This document shows, one piece after another, positions 54,465 to 64,000 of a DNA stretch of 64,000 nt; position 1 is the first letter of the stretch; each line of letters begins with the position of its first letter. Origin of the DNA: Pagrus major (taxonomy: Eukaryota > Chordata > Actinopteri > Spariformes > Sparidae); the NCBI RefSeq assembly GCF_040436345.1, contig NC_133230.1, positions 20,780,197 through 20,844,196 of the forward strand. The letters run 5' to 3'. The notes under the pieces are model-generated. The model searched no databases and was not told where the DNA came from. It was given only the letters and a program-made list of their open reading frames with translations. The translations under genes were made by a program, and so were the position numbers.

Positions 54465-55466
54465 AAGACATTACAATGACATTGTTCTGTACATGGTTCC
54501 CCCAGTCAAAAGAGGAGTAAGAGCTGCACCGCAGGGTGTCTTCAACATTTCACCAGGTAAACAGCTCCCTCTGACTGCACGACAGATGGACTCTGATGTA
54601 GGGTTACAGTACTTTCGTACTCATGCTACAGATATAGGCTATCATATAATGTCCCAATACTGAGACTAATCAACTGTGGTATCAGATTGAGAGAGCTCAG
54701 AGCTGAATGACATTCCTTTGGAAAGATTGAGTCGACTGACTACGTGTTACCCAAAATTAAAGATGCATCCCGACAAGCATGTTTTAAAGAGTTACTGGAG
54801 GCCTATTTGTTGAATATTCAGCACAATTAGGTATCAAGACGCGACACAAAAGGTCAATCAGTAAACTATATGGCCCACATAAGGGGATTGGGAGGGGTAA
54901 CAAAACATGTCTGTTTTTTTCTCTGATGACAATGAAATGTAAGCAATGGTGAATATTTTCAGTCAATACCATTGAGAAGAAATACTTTTCATCACAGTAC
55001 TGTGTTTAAACAATGCCAAAGTCCTTCACTGTAGGCTACATGAAAGTAAAGATCTCACCTTAGAAGAAAAAAAAAAAAGATCCAATGCAACAGAGACCGA
55101 AGAACCTTGAAACAAGCTTTAGTCCAAGAATGAAGATACAAACTTCAGCTTCATTAGAAAAATAATATAAAACAGGGAACAGAATAGGCAAAGACGGTGC
55201 TCTCTGTGGCTTTAGCATTAGGCCCAATTATTCAATATTCATCAAGCAAGCCCCAAAATAATGAATGTGATATAGGCCTGCTACAGAGTACAAGCAAACT
55301 TGAAGCCAGCAAACCCAGTTTAAGATAAATTAGTCATGGGGTAAACGTAGTATTAAAAATAAACGGGAGATAATCAACTTTTTCTTAACCATACTCATTT
55401 TGAGAAGTTATTTTGTTACTTGCAACGTTATTATAGTTTCGACCTAAAACAGTCTGCACTCAATCA

Positions 55467-56003
<537 letters not shown>

Positions 56004-56896
56004 TTATGCATAAATACTTTGTTCCTACAGAGAAAAATGTCCAATACAGTGCTGATGATTATTCGCTGTGACTATAGCTTCAGTTTATGGGCTTACTTGT
56101 GAAAACATGACTCAGTGAAGAGCATATGAAGGGGGGAAAAAGGTCAAAAATGCACACTCATGTTAAAACCTAACACACAGTACTTGGGGACTTTTTTACT
56201 CGAGAGTCTGTGCGTCCTGTGAAGTGCTGTTCAGAGTATCACAATGTTTGCAGGGCCTGTACACAACATGGCACAGTAACACTAGGAACTTGGCAGCAGC
56301 TGTTGCAGGACGTTCATTTTGTTGCCCAAATCAACGTGAAACTGCGCGACAAAAGACAGGCCGTGGCGATTAAAAGCTGCAGACAGCAGACACGGTGTGC
56401 TCACAAGGCCCAGAAAAAGCCGCGGTACTTGTAAATTCCTCCTGGTGTTTGTGCCTGGCGGTCCTCCTCATCGGGTGCGCCCTTGTTCTCTTCACGGCTA
56501 CCGGAGGAGAAAATCAGCTTTCTGCGGCTAGTCCATCAAGCGTCGCGCCGGGTAACTTCACCGTGCTGGGCGGGACGTCTTCGAAATAAAACCCTCGGTG
56601 ACTCAGCAACACATGTATCCACTCATTAAACTCCACTTCTTGTCCCCCTGAAAAGAGATTTAGGAGGAGGGTCAGACATGCCAAATTAGCAGGCTACCGC
56701 TCATGGCTGCTAAAAGAATGCTAGCAAGCTAACATCAGCTAGCTTGTTGCCTTGAGAGCTAGCCTTAAGCTAACTAGATAACGCTAGTTAGCTGTTGCAA
56801 ACTGCTCACATCTGAATATAAAATACGCGCTACCGTGACTAAATGCTTCGCTCACATCTGTCTGAACTGAACTTAATTGAAAAAGAAGTAATTTAC

Positions 56897-57090
56897 CTCC
56901 TTTCTCCCCCTCCTGTCTCGATAAATACACCCAGCTCTCGCCTTTCTCCTTTAAGTCGAGCTGGTCGCAGTGCTGCTACACCGGAAAGGTGTGGAGCTGC
57001 ATTAACCGCCACTTCCTCCCGTCTACTTCATTCAAGCTGCTGCTGCTGCTGCTGCTCAGTGCAGCGCTCACTGTCTGGGGCATCCACGTC
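56897..57090 (-). promoter_or_regulatory. arf6: Inferred non-coding first exon and promoter of arf6
   Basis: A donor-like GGAG|GTAAAT on the minus strand ends at 56897 in a CpG-containing stretch, and could pair with the acceptor at 56025-56026. Other donors in 56400-56900 are possible, so the exon limits are tentative. GCTAGC/GCTAAC motifs are dense at 56676-56800, inside the proposed intron. Confidence 0.35.
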
Positions 57091-57099
57091 CTCGTAGGA

Positions 57100-60000
57100 A
57101 TAACAATGAAATACCCAAACTAAATGAAATAAAATGCGACGTTACGTCTTTGTACACCATGTAGTTACTAGTTTACCTTATGCATTAACTGTAATTAATG
57201 TCAGAATGTAAGTAACATTATGTTTAATTCAAATCTGTGCCTGCTAAAGACATGAGTGGAAGTACTTCTAGGTTTCTTTGGTATGACCACACGTTTTTAT
57301 TTACATATTAATAGAAATACATAACAGGAGTACAATTTTCTTTATCTAATGTTTTCATTTGATTAGTGACTCTACAGTGTTTTGTAAATGGTAATGTCGC
57401 CTCCTTGTGGATGTTTAATCCTGCTGCACTAGGCTGCCACATTATTTTTAATATTTCACTGGTGTTTCTTCTATAAAATCACGTTTTCATTTAAAAGAAA
57501 TCAACCAAATGAAAATGTCTAACACAACAAATCAACTCTAATGAATTACCATCATTATCATCATTATTTCATAGGCCTATAAGCATGAACCAGTTAGAGA
57601 AAAAAGTCCATTTTCATATCAGATCATGCAGGCTGTTCTTAAAGCTGTAAAATATCTAATCCTAGCCTCCCCCTGTGCTCTTTACAGACCCAAGCAGTGA
57701 ATAAACCTGTCGCAGGTGAAGATTTCAACATGGAAACTGCGCTTGGCTTTTTCTTTAATCAGGGGATTCTTATTAGGGACATCATGCAAGAGGCCAAACC
57801 CACATTTTCTGTGCCGGGACATGCAATGGCAAGAATACAGGGTTATTCAAGAAAGCTATGATTTGTCTGGTGAAAGTCTGTGGTCTTTTAAAGCAAGTTT
57901 AATAAAGTGTAAGATACAACCTTAAAAAAAACTTGCATGGCAATCTACAATCAGTGACATCATGTGCAGCAGAAATTTTGACTTGTCATAGCAGGAGAAG
58001 CGCTGGTGAAACGCCATACTGCAATGGCTTTGTTCCACGTAATCTGTACACACCCACACAGTTCAGAATGAGTCAGTCCCATGTACAGTCATCCGGTGCA
58101 TTTCCTTTTCCGTGTCGAATCGATCTCTGTTAGTGGTATGGATGTCAATCAGGTGTTTTGTTTTGTTTATTAGTAGGTGCCAGCATGCAAGTATGAAGGC
58201 AAGATCTGGCATGTACTTTTTTTTTTTCATCTGCAAACACTGATAAACATGATCATCAACATCAAAGGTCAAATACTTTCACTGTTAAAAGTTTGATAAT
58301 GTGCAGCAGCATTTTAATGAACTTTAAAATAAAACTTTAATAATGACTTTCATTTTAGAAAAAGTGTGTGGCCTACAATATTTTCCTATGAAAAGTAGAG
58401 TTAAAGTGGAAAAGCTCTCTCCATCAAACTAATCAAGGCTATAATAAGGGTATAAATCATATACTTAACTAATATATACTTCCTGATGATCATCTTTAAG
58501 AAATGATCAAGTCTCTATGAATTTATGTGATTATTATTCAGATTTCAGTTACATTTAACTGTCTTTATGTATATTTTTGCAAACGTTTGCATCTCTACGA
58601 TGACTAATTTGATTAAAAAAATAAACAAAGTAGATACTGTTCTGCTTTAAGAGTGGCTGTGCAAATACACAGGTTGAAATACGTTGTATGTAACTGGAAT
58701 CCAGCTAAATTTGGCCGCATATAAACTAATTTTATGATTTGTACCCTTACTATAAAGTTATATCACGTTGCCACACGTTTAAATGTAGTGTGTGTCTCCC
58801 AGTTACCCACACATCTGATCAAGTGATGTCAGAAATGCAAGAAATAACATTAATTTAACAATAATTTGAATACAGTCTGAGCTGAATGTTTATTGGGTGG
58901 TTCTTATCAGCACCTTATTTTGATTTCAGTTGATTAAACTGAACCACTAGGGCCATTTGATGCCACATAACAGACAGGTGTGTTCCATGTGGACTTGATT
59001 TGAGACGTGCTAATACGCACGATAATCTAGTTGTGCTATTAACACCAAACTGCCACAAACCACGCAAACGTGTGTGCTTCTTGTGTCATTGCCCTATATA
59101 TATCAAACCAGTCGATCGCTAGCAATGCTTGGTATTTTTCCCCCCAGTGAAACATGCTGAGACACATTTTTTTCACATTTGTTGAGTTATTAATACGTAT
59201 GAACATTTTTGGCACATGCTCTGGGATCTCTAGTTTTTATCTTGTCTCTTGTTGTCAAAATGTTGATTGATGCTATCTAGTTTTTCAACATTTTTCCTAA
59301 TGTTTGATAGTAGTTGAAAATAGTGGTACAAATGTTCCTTGGAACTTCATGTGCAAAAAAAAAAAAAGACAAACCAAGGTAGTTTCTTTTCTTTAGAGTC
59401 ATATCAAAGTGAGAAACTTCTGTTTACTTCTATTTGTTCTTGTGGAATACAGAGTTAACAACTTTCAGATTTGACCTCATTTTTAATTCATACCAGACTC
59501 ATTTGTTAAATCCCATAATCACTGTTATGAAATCAACTAATCTTATATCTTTAACTACTTCAAATCAGCTCAACTAGAAGGAGGTAGAATTGATTCAGTA
59601 GCTGACATTTTTTAACCAATATGAAATGCTGACAGTTAAACTTTGCATTGTAACATATATGGCCAAAAATGCTCAAAGGGACAGTGGTTCAAAAATGCCT
59701 TTAATAGGATAAGAAGTCTTGAGATTCATACCTATATCAAATACCAACACTGCAAGAGATCAGGAACAACAAAAAGCCTGTGTTTTATTTGTTGTGGTCA
59801 TGAGATTTGAATGATTATTTAAAAAGTTCTGTTCACTTTGAGCATATTAGAGATTATTGTGGAGCTTCTGTTGCATTTAAAGACTTGATTTGCACACTTG
59901 TGTGACTTCAAAGTCACAGTAAGGACACAGGTGTAAGCTTAAAGAGTTAAGACATGCAAAAATTAGCTTCCACATGTCAACAAATAAACAGCGGCAAAAA

Positions 60001-60283
60001 CCACCATACACATATACAATATGAGGACCAGCCTTTTTTTACAGACATCATGCACTAGTTGTTGTGGAGCTTATTTGATTTGTCTGTTGAAATGTTGCTA
60101 AATTTATGAATTATCACTTATTTCACATGCACTTGGATTTGATGAATTTTAGTTTTAAAGGTGCAGTATGCAGTTTTGGGGAAGACATTTTAATCAAAAG
60201 AGAAAGATCTTCATTGACTGATTTATTATGTCTAAAAAAACTAAATAAACAAATTGTCCTCATTTTCATGACTGAACAAACAA
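57100..60283. other. AT-rich intergenic DNA, no gene seen
   Basis: There are no recognisable exons, RNAs or complete mobile elements. Open frames are at most about 70 codons and have no domain. Homopolymer A/T runs are frequent. Confidence 0.6.
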
Positions 60284-61673
60284 AGCAACGCCACAGGTTG
60301 TTTCAGTGAATAACTAAACTAGATGTTGACATGAGGCAGTGGACATGGAACATGGAGTGAAGTTAAATGACATTCAAATGTCTCACCAGCTTCAGGTTAA
60401 AGCAGTTAATATGTGAATGAAGTACCCAAAAGTCACACTTGAATAATAAACATGCCATGTTAAAAGATTACCAATGGTTACCAATTTACCAAAGTAAAAG
60501 GGAAGGTCACCCATCTGAAGAAAAAGTCTTAAAGTATCTGATAATAAATGTACTTAACCCGCACCTTTTGTCCTCTTGGGTCAAATTGACCCGGTCTGTT
60601 TTGACTGCTTATAAAGCATGAGGTATAAAATGATCATGACATTTTTTTGTTTCAACTTTTTAGTGAACATATATCTTACATATCTAACATATATTTTACA
60701 CTTATTTTTTAAATTTATGGTATGATAGACCTCACTTACATAAAAATTATACCTCATTTTTGAGTAAAAAAAGCAGAAATTCTGAATAATTTTCACTATG
60801 GTTATCATCACAGGCACACAAGTAGAAGGAATATCACAGACTGGTTTATGTCAAAGTTTAGTCAGGATATTGTTTTGAAACCATTTAAATTGTTTTAATG
60901 GCAGCAAATAGTCACACCTGTTGTCCTCCCGGGTCAAATTGACCCGGTCTTGTTTGACTGTTTAATAAAGCATAAAGTATAAAATGATAACACAATTCTG
61001 TGTTACACCTTTTAGTCAACTTATTTCCAACACATTACCACAAATTTTACATACATGTTTGTAATGTATGTTATAATATACCTAATTTCCATGAAATTAT
61101 ATCTACTTTTTGAGTAAAAAAAGCAGGAATTATGAATTATTTTGACTATAGTTAGGATCAGAGGCACATATGTTGATGCACAGACTGGTATATGTCAAAG
61201 TGTAGTCAGGATATTGTTTTGAAACCATTTAAATTGTTTTAATGGCAGCAAATAGTCACACCTGTTGTCCTCCTCTCTCTGTAGGTAGATCAGAAGTTGT
61301 GATGAAATTAGGTTTACACATCTGTAGCTTTGAAGTTGCACCACTAAATGTGGCTGGGTCAAATTGACCCGGGAAGACCACAAATGCTATACATTTTAAT
61401 AAAACACACATAAAAAATAGTCATAATTATTTTTACTTGCAAAGAGCATAGTATGGAACCATCCATGTCGTTTTAAGGCAATTATATGGAAGAAAACAAA
61501 GTTCTGACATATTAACTTTTGAAAACGGGTCAAATTGACCCGAAGACAACAGGAGGGTTAAGTATTAAAAGTACAAATAAGAATAAATTATACACAGTGA
61601 TAGAATGTAACTAAGTGCATATACTCAAGTACTGTACTTAAGTACAATTTAGAGGTACTTGTACATTACTTGA
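60284..61673. repeat. Repeat copy A, interrupted by a 1 kb insertion
   Basis: The segment beginning AACTAAACTAGATGTTGACA, running through AAGGTCACCCATCTGAAG to GATAATAAATGTACTTAA, and resuming with AAGTACAAATAAGAATA, closely matches 63009-63395. Copy A is split by the insertion at 60558-61557; the other copy is continuous. The downstream part (61595-61673) is the left end of the TACTTAAGTAC-type repeat. Confidence 0.8.
60558..61557. mobile_element. TTAA-flanked non-autonomous transposon (piggyBac-like)
   Basis: This is exactly 1000 bp bounded by TTAA on both sides (60554-60557 and 61558-61561). The left end is CCCGCACCTTTTGTCCTC and the right end, inverted, is CCCTCCTGTTGTCTTC; both continue inward into GGGTCAAATTGACCCG. 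TTAA target duplication is the hallmark of piggyBac-type transposition. There is no transposase frame inside. The interior has a tandem duplication with a period of about 344-353 bp. The uninterrupted copy at 63283-63286 shows the pre-insertion sequence. Confidence 0.82.
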
Positions 61674-61856
61674 GTGACCCTGCCAGCTTCTTAGCTTCAA
61701 ACAGTTTTCTGGGGACCTTATTTTCCTCTGAGAGCAGTTAGCTTATTTGAAAAAAATATTTCTGCGTTTGTACTATTACTTCATCAATATTGTAAATATT
61801 AAAATTCTGAGTTTGAATTTCTTCTCCACAACTACAGAGCGCCCCCTTAAAGTAAA
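61674..61856. repeat. Embedded dispersed repeat, copy 2
   Basis: This matches 49268-49458 in order and orientation. It abruptly replaces the expected continuation of the TACTTAAGTAC-type repeat after ATTACTTGAG, so it was probably inserted into, or truncates, that repeat. Confidence 0.7.
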
Positions 61857-62393
61857 ACAAGAACTTTCCCACAGCCTCCAAAGCTGTTGCATGCAAACAC
61901 ACAGTATTATAATATGCAGTACATATTATTCAAATATATCATGATTTATTCATTTTAGCAGTGATATTGTAACAGTGAATCACATGCAGCAGTGCAGAGG
62001 AATTTACTGAGGATCCTGCACTTCAGGCCGCGCCCACACCAGTGACGTCAGATAGGATACTGTATGTCTATGATACTGTCCACCAGCGTTTCAAGGGCGA
62101 CACTGTCAACAGGGGTCCTCCTACATGAGGAAGAGTCAAAACATAGTTAATTAAAGAGATGGTGTCCAGACAGATTTTTTCCTTCACGTGGCTGTGATGG
62201 AAGCAGCCTTTCTGTATTTGACACGTGTGTCAGGCTGCTTGAAGACCACAGTGCTCTGAACACGTTGGAAGAAGAAGAAGAAGAAGAAGACGAAGAAGAA
62301 GAAGCAGAAGAAGAAGCAGAAGAAGAAGCAGAAGAAGAAGCGCTCTTTAAAGAGGCAGCAGCGGCTCCCATCACCATCTCCTCTCAAGACATC
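61857..62393 (+). promoter_or_regulatory. aspg: Upstream region and 5' UTR of aspg
   Basis: The sequence turns from AT-rich repeat to GC-richer DNA towards the start codon. It contains a GAA/GCA-rich tract (62268-62341) and a short upstream open frame at 62197-62259 (18 codons, ATGGAAGCA start). Whether both lie in the mature transcript depends on an unknown transcription start. Confidence 0.4.
62267..62341 (+). repeat. (GAA)n / (GCAGAAGAA)n tract before aspg
   Basis: The tract starts as pure GAA with one GAC, then changes to a 12-nt repeat of GAAGAAGAAGCA. It is in frame with the aspg start and has no stop, so it would read as poly-Glu, but there is no ATG in that frame before 62394. I treat it as 5' UTR or promoter microsatellite. 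Confidence 0.8.
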
Positions 62394-62634
62394 ATGGCGG
62401 ATTATAACCTCACGCCGCTCGCTCGGGCTTTGTCACAACCACAGTTAGAACTGGCAGAAGCGAATGATGTTGTTCCTCCGCGGAGCATTCAGCTGCACCC
62501 GACCCGCATGAGAAAGTTGTCGAGCTGTAACTCGTTGGACTTAATCGAGCCGCTGGTCTCTCCCGCCGCCGCAGAGGCGCGAGTCCTCGTCATCAACACC
62601 GGAGGAACCATCGGGATGACACTTCACGACAACG
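62394..62634 (+). CDS. aspg: L-asparaginase / 60 kDa lysophospholipase, first coding exon (partial)
   Basis: ASPG-type enzymes hydrolyse asparagine, and in mammals also lysophospholipids, and carry C-terminal ankyrin repeats. Only the first exon is in the window: 80 codons plus one base. It ends in CACGACAACG followed by the donor GTAGCT. The diagnostic sequence is VLVINTGGTIGMT, in which TGGTIGM carries the first catalytic threonine of the bacterial-type asparaginase fold; human ASPG has VYTGGTIGM in the same place. The roughly 60 residues before it (MADYNLTPLARALSQPQ onward) are longer than the human N-terminus. I chose the ATG at 62394 (ATCATGGCG) because the upstream in-frame poly-Glu stretch has no ATG. 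No second exon is seen before 64000. The general asparaginase assignment is firm; the exact orthologue rests on this one exon and chromosome-14-like synteny. Confidence 0.8.
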
Positions 62635-63008
62635 GTAGCTGTAGCTAACTGCACTCATTGTACCGTCGTTATTTATTTATTCTTGTCAGCTTGCGTGGAC
62701 AGCAGGTGGCGTGTTGATAGCAGTCGTGTTGTTCTCGTGTTACTGTGCGGTGGCATGAGGCATGGAGTAAGCCTCGTGTGACGACAGCAGGCACATCCTA
62801 AAATAGTCCTGCAGACAGATTAACCACACAGCCCTTGCTGGGATATATAGGTCTGTAGCTCTATGGAGTGACACTGGTGTCCACAAACCGCCCTCATGTG
62901 ACAGCTGGATTTAAATGTAAAATGAGTCAGTGTTTCACAGAATCAGCATAGCCAGCTAAATGAATGACAGTGGGTACATCTCTGAGGGAGAGGACACCAC
63001 CAGTTGAA

Positions 63009-63314
63009 GCAACACCACAGGTTCTTTCAATGAATAACTAAACTAGATGTTGACATGAGGCAGTGGACATGGAGTGAACTTAAATGACATTGAAATGACC
63101 CATCAGGTTGAAGTAGTGGTACATAGGGTTATAAAACTACTCAAAAGCCGCACTTGAATAATACACATGCCATGTTCAAAGATTACCAATTACCATTATT
63201 TACCAAATTACAAGGGAAGGTCACCCATCCGAAGAGTAGGCTACTTGGGTAAAAGTCTAAAAGTATCTGATAATAAATGTACTTAAGTATCAAAAGTACA
63301 AATAAGAATATACA
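63009..63314. repeat. Repeat copy B (uninterrupted)
   Basis: This matches copy A at 60284-60557 and continues without a break through GTACTTAAGTATCAAAAG at 63281-63298, the point where copy A carries the 1 kb insertion. It shares the downstream junction into the TACTTAAGTAC-type element. Confidence 0.8.
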
Positions 63315-63730
63315 CAGTGATAGAATGTAACTAAGTGCATATACTCAAGTTATGTACTTAAGTACAATTTAGAGGTCCTTGTACATTACTTGAGTATTTT
63401 CATTCTCTGCTACTTTATACTTTCACTACCCCACATTTTGGAGGCAAATATTGTACTTTAGTTACTAGTTACTTTGCAGATTGCATCACAGCCAAAGTAG
63501 AACACTTTCAAATTGATTTACTTTATCGACCACCAGGCAAAAAATACACTGATTACGATAATCAGATAAATGCTGAATGTCGGATAGAATACTCAGTCGA
63601 CCCAGAGTGTATGGTTAATACAGTATTATATACTATGACTTGTACTTTTGATACTTAAGTACATTTATTGCCAGAAAATTATTCAAGTATGTTTAATATC
63701 AAGACTGTACAAGACTTTTACTCCAGCACT
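63315..63730 (+). mobile_element. TACTTAAGTAC-type teleost element
   Basis: It begins CAGTGATAGAATGTAACTAA and ends CTTTTACTCCAGCACT, which is roughly the inverse of the start (CAGTG...). It contains the marks ACTTAAGTACAATTTAGAGG and AGGCAAATATTGTACTTTAG, known to me as an abundant percomorph repeat. It is non-coding. Confidence 0.65.
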
Positions 63731-63855
63731 AATCTTATAGGTGACTTTTCACAAGTATCCAATCAAATTTTTAGTATTTTTCTGATGATCAGAATCAGTG
63801 TTTTTTTCTTTTATTTATTATATCGGCGGTAAAATAAATGTATTTAAAAATGCAC

Positions 63856-63990
63856 CTACTTTGGCTATGATGCAAATTGCAAAATAACTAGTAACTGAAG
63901 TACAATATTTGCCTCAAAAATGCAGAGTAAAGTATGAAGTAGCAGTAAAAATGGAAATACTCAAATAAGGTACAAGTACATCAAAATTGT
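63856..63990 (-). repeat. Inverted partial copy of the same element
   Basis: Read on the minus strand, this contains ATACTTTACTCTGCATTTTT, GAGGCAAATATTGTACTTC and ACTAGTTATTTTGCA, matching 63360-63500 in inverted orientation. It runs to the window edge. Confidence 0.7.
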
Positions 63991-64000
63991 AGTGAATGTA

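Larger units (their letters stand above)
62635..64000. other. aspg intron 1, mostly repeats
   Basis: After a unique stretch (62635-63008), the rest consists of repeat copy B and two oppositely oriented copies of the TACTTAAGTAC-type element. No asparaginase exon 2 could be found. Confidence 0.65.

Noticed and set aside
62265-62393. aspg start at 62265 giving a poly-Glu N-terminus
   Set aside because: The codon there is TTG, with no ATG in that frame before 62394, where the Kozak context is good.

Overview
This is nuclear DNA from a ray-finned fish, probably a percomorph teleost. Its genes have many short exons with GT-AG introns. The proteins are close to human orthologues. The spaces between genes hold short inverted-repeat elements typical of teleosts. 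There are no operons, bacterial genes or CRISPR arrays. By reading codons across splice sites I assembled five complete protein-coding genes and the first exon of a sixth. Every assembled frame closes without a frameshift or internal stop.

Layout: (1) 1-13400, minus strand: peli2, Pellino E3 ubiquitin ligase, 6 coding exons, 424 aa, with a 5.6 kb first intron. (2) 13400-16570: intergenic. (3) 16570-35720, minus: ktn1, kinectin, 35 coding exons plus an inferred non-coding first exon, 1277 aa. (4) 35938-43174, minus: msh4, meiotic MutS homologue, 20 coding exons, about 927 aa. (5) 44558-45905, plus: vcpkmt (mettl21d), 5 exons, 222 aa, divergent from msh4. (6) 45930-54450: gene-poor, with one complete 679 bp inverted-repeat element. 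(7) 54459-57090, minus: arf6, single coding exon, 175 aa. (8) 57100-62390: AT-rich and repeat-rich, containing a nested TTAA-flanked insertion. (9) 62394 onward, plus: first coding exon of an aspg-like L-asparaginase; the rest lies beyond the window.

The genes do not form one pathway. They cover innate immune signalling (peli2), ER and vesicle-kinesin anchoring (ktn1), meiotic crossover formation (msh4), lysine methylation of VCP/p97 (vcpkmt), membrane traffic (arf6) and asparagine or lysophospholipid hydrolysis (aspg). What joins them is synteny: as I recall human gene positions, peli2, ktn1, vcpkmt, arf6 and aspg are all on chromosome 14q, and only msh4 is not.

The most unusual observations are: a 1000 bp TTAA insertion whose empty site survives in a related copy 2.7 kb away; four perfect GGTCAnnnTGACC (estrogen-response-element-like) palindromes inside that insertion, upstream of aspg; a repeated 69/38/91-nt exon module in ktn1, which also reveals a GC-AG intron; and AGCTAAC/GCTAGC-type motif clusters near most of the gene starts.
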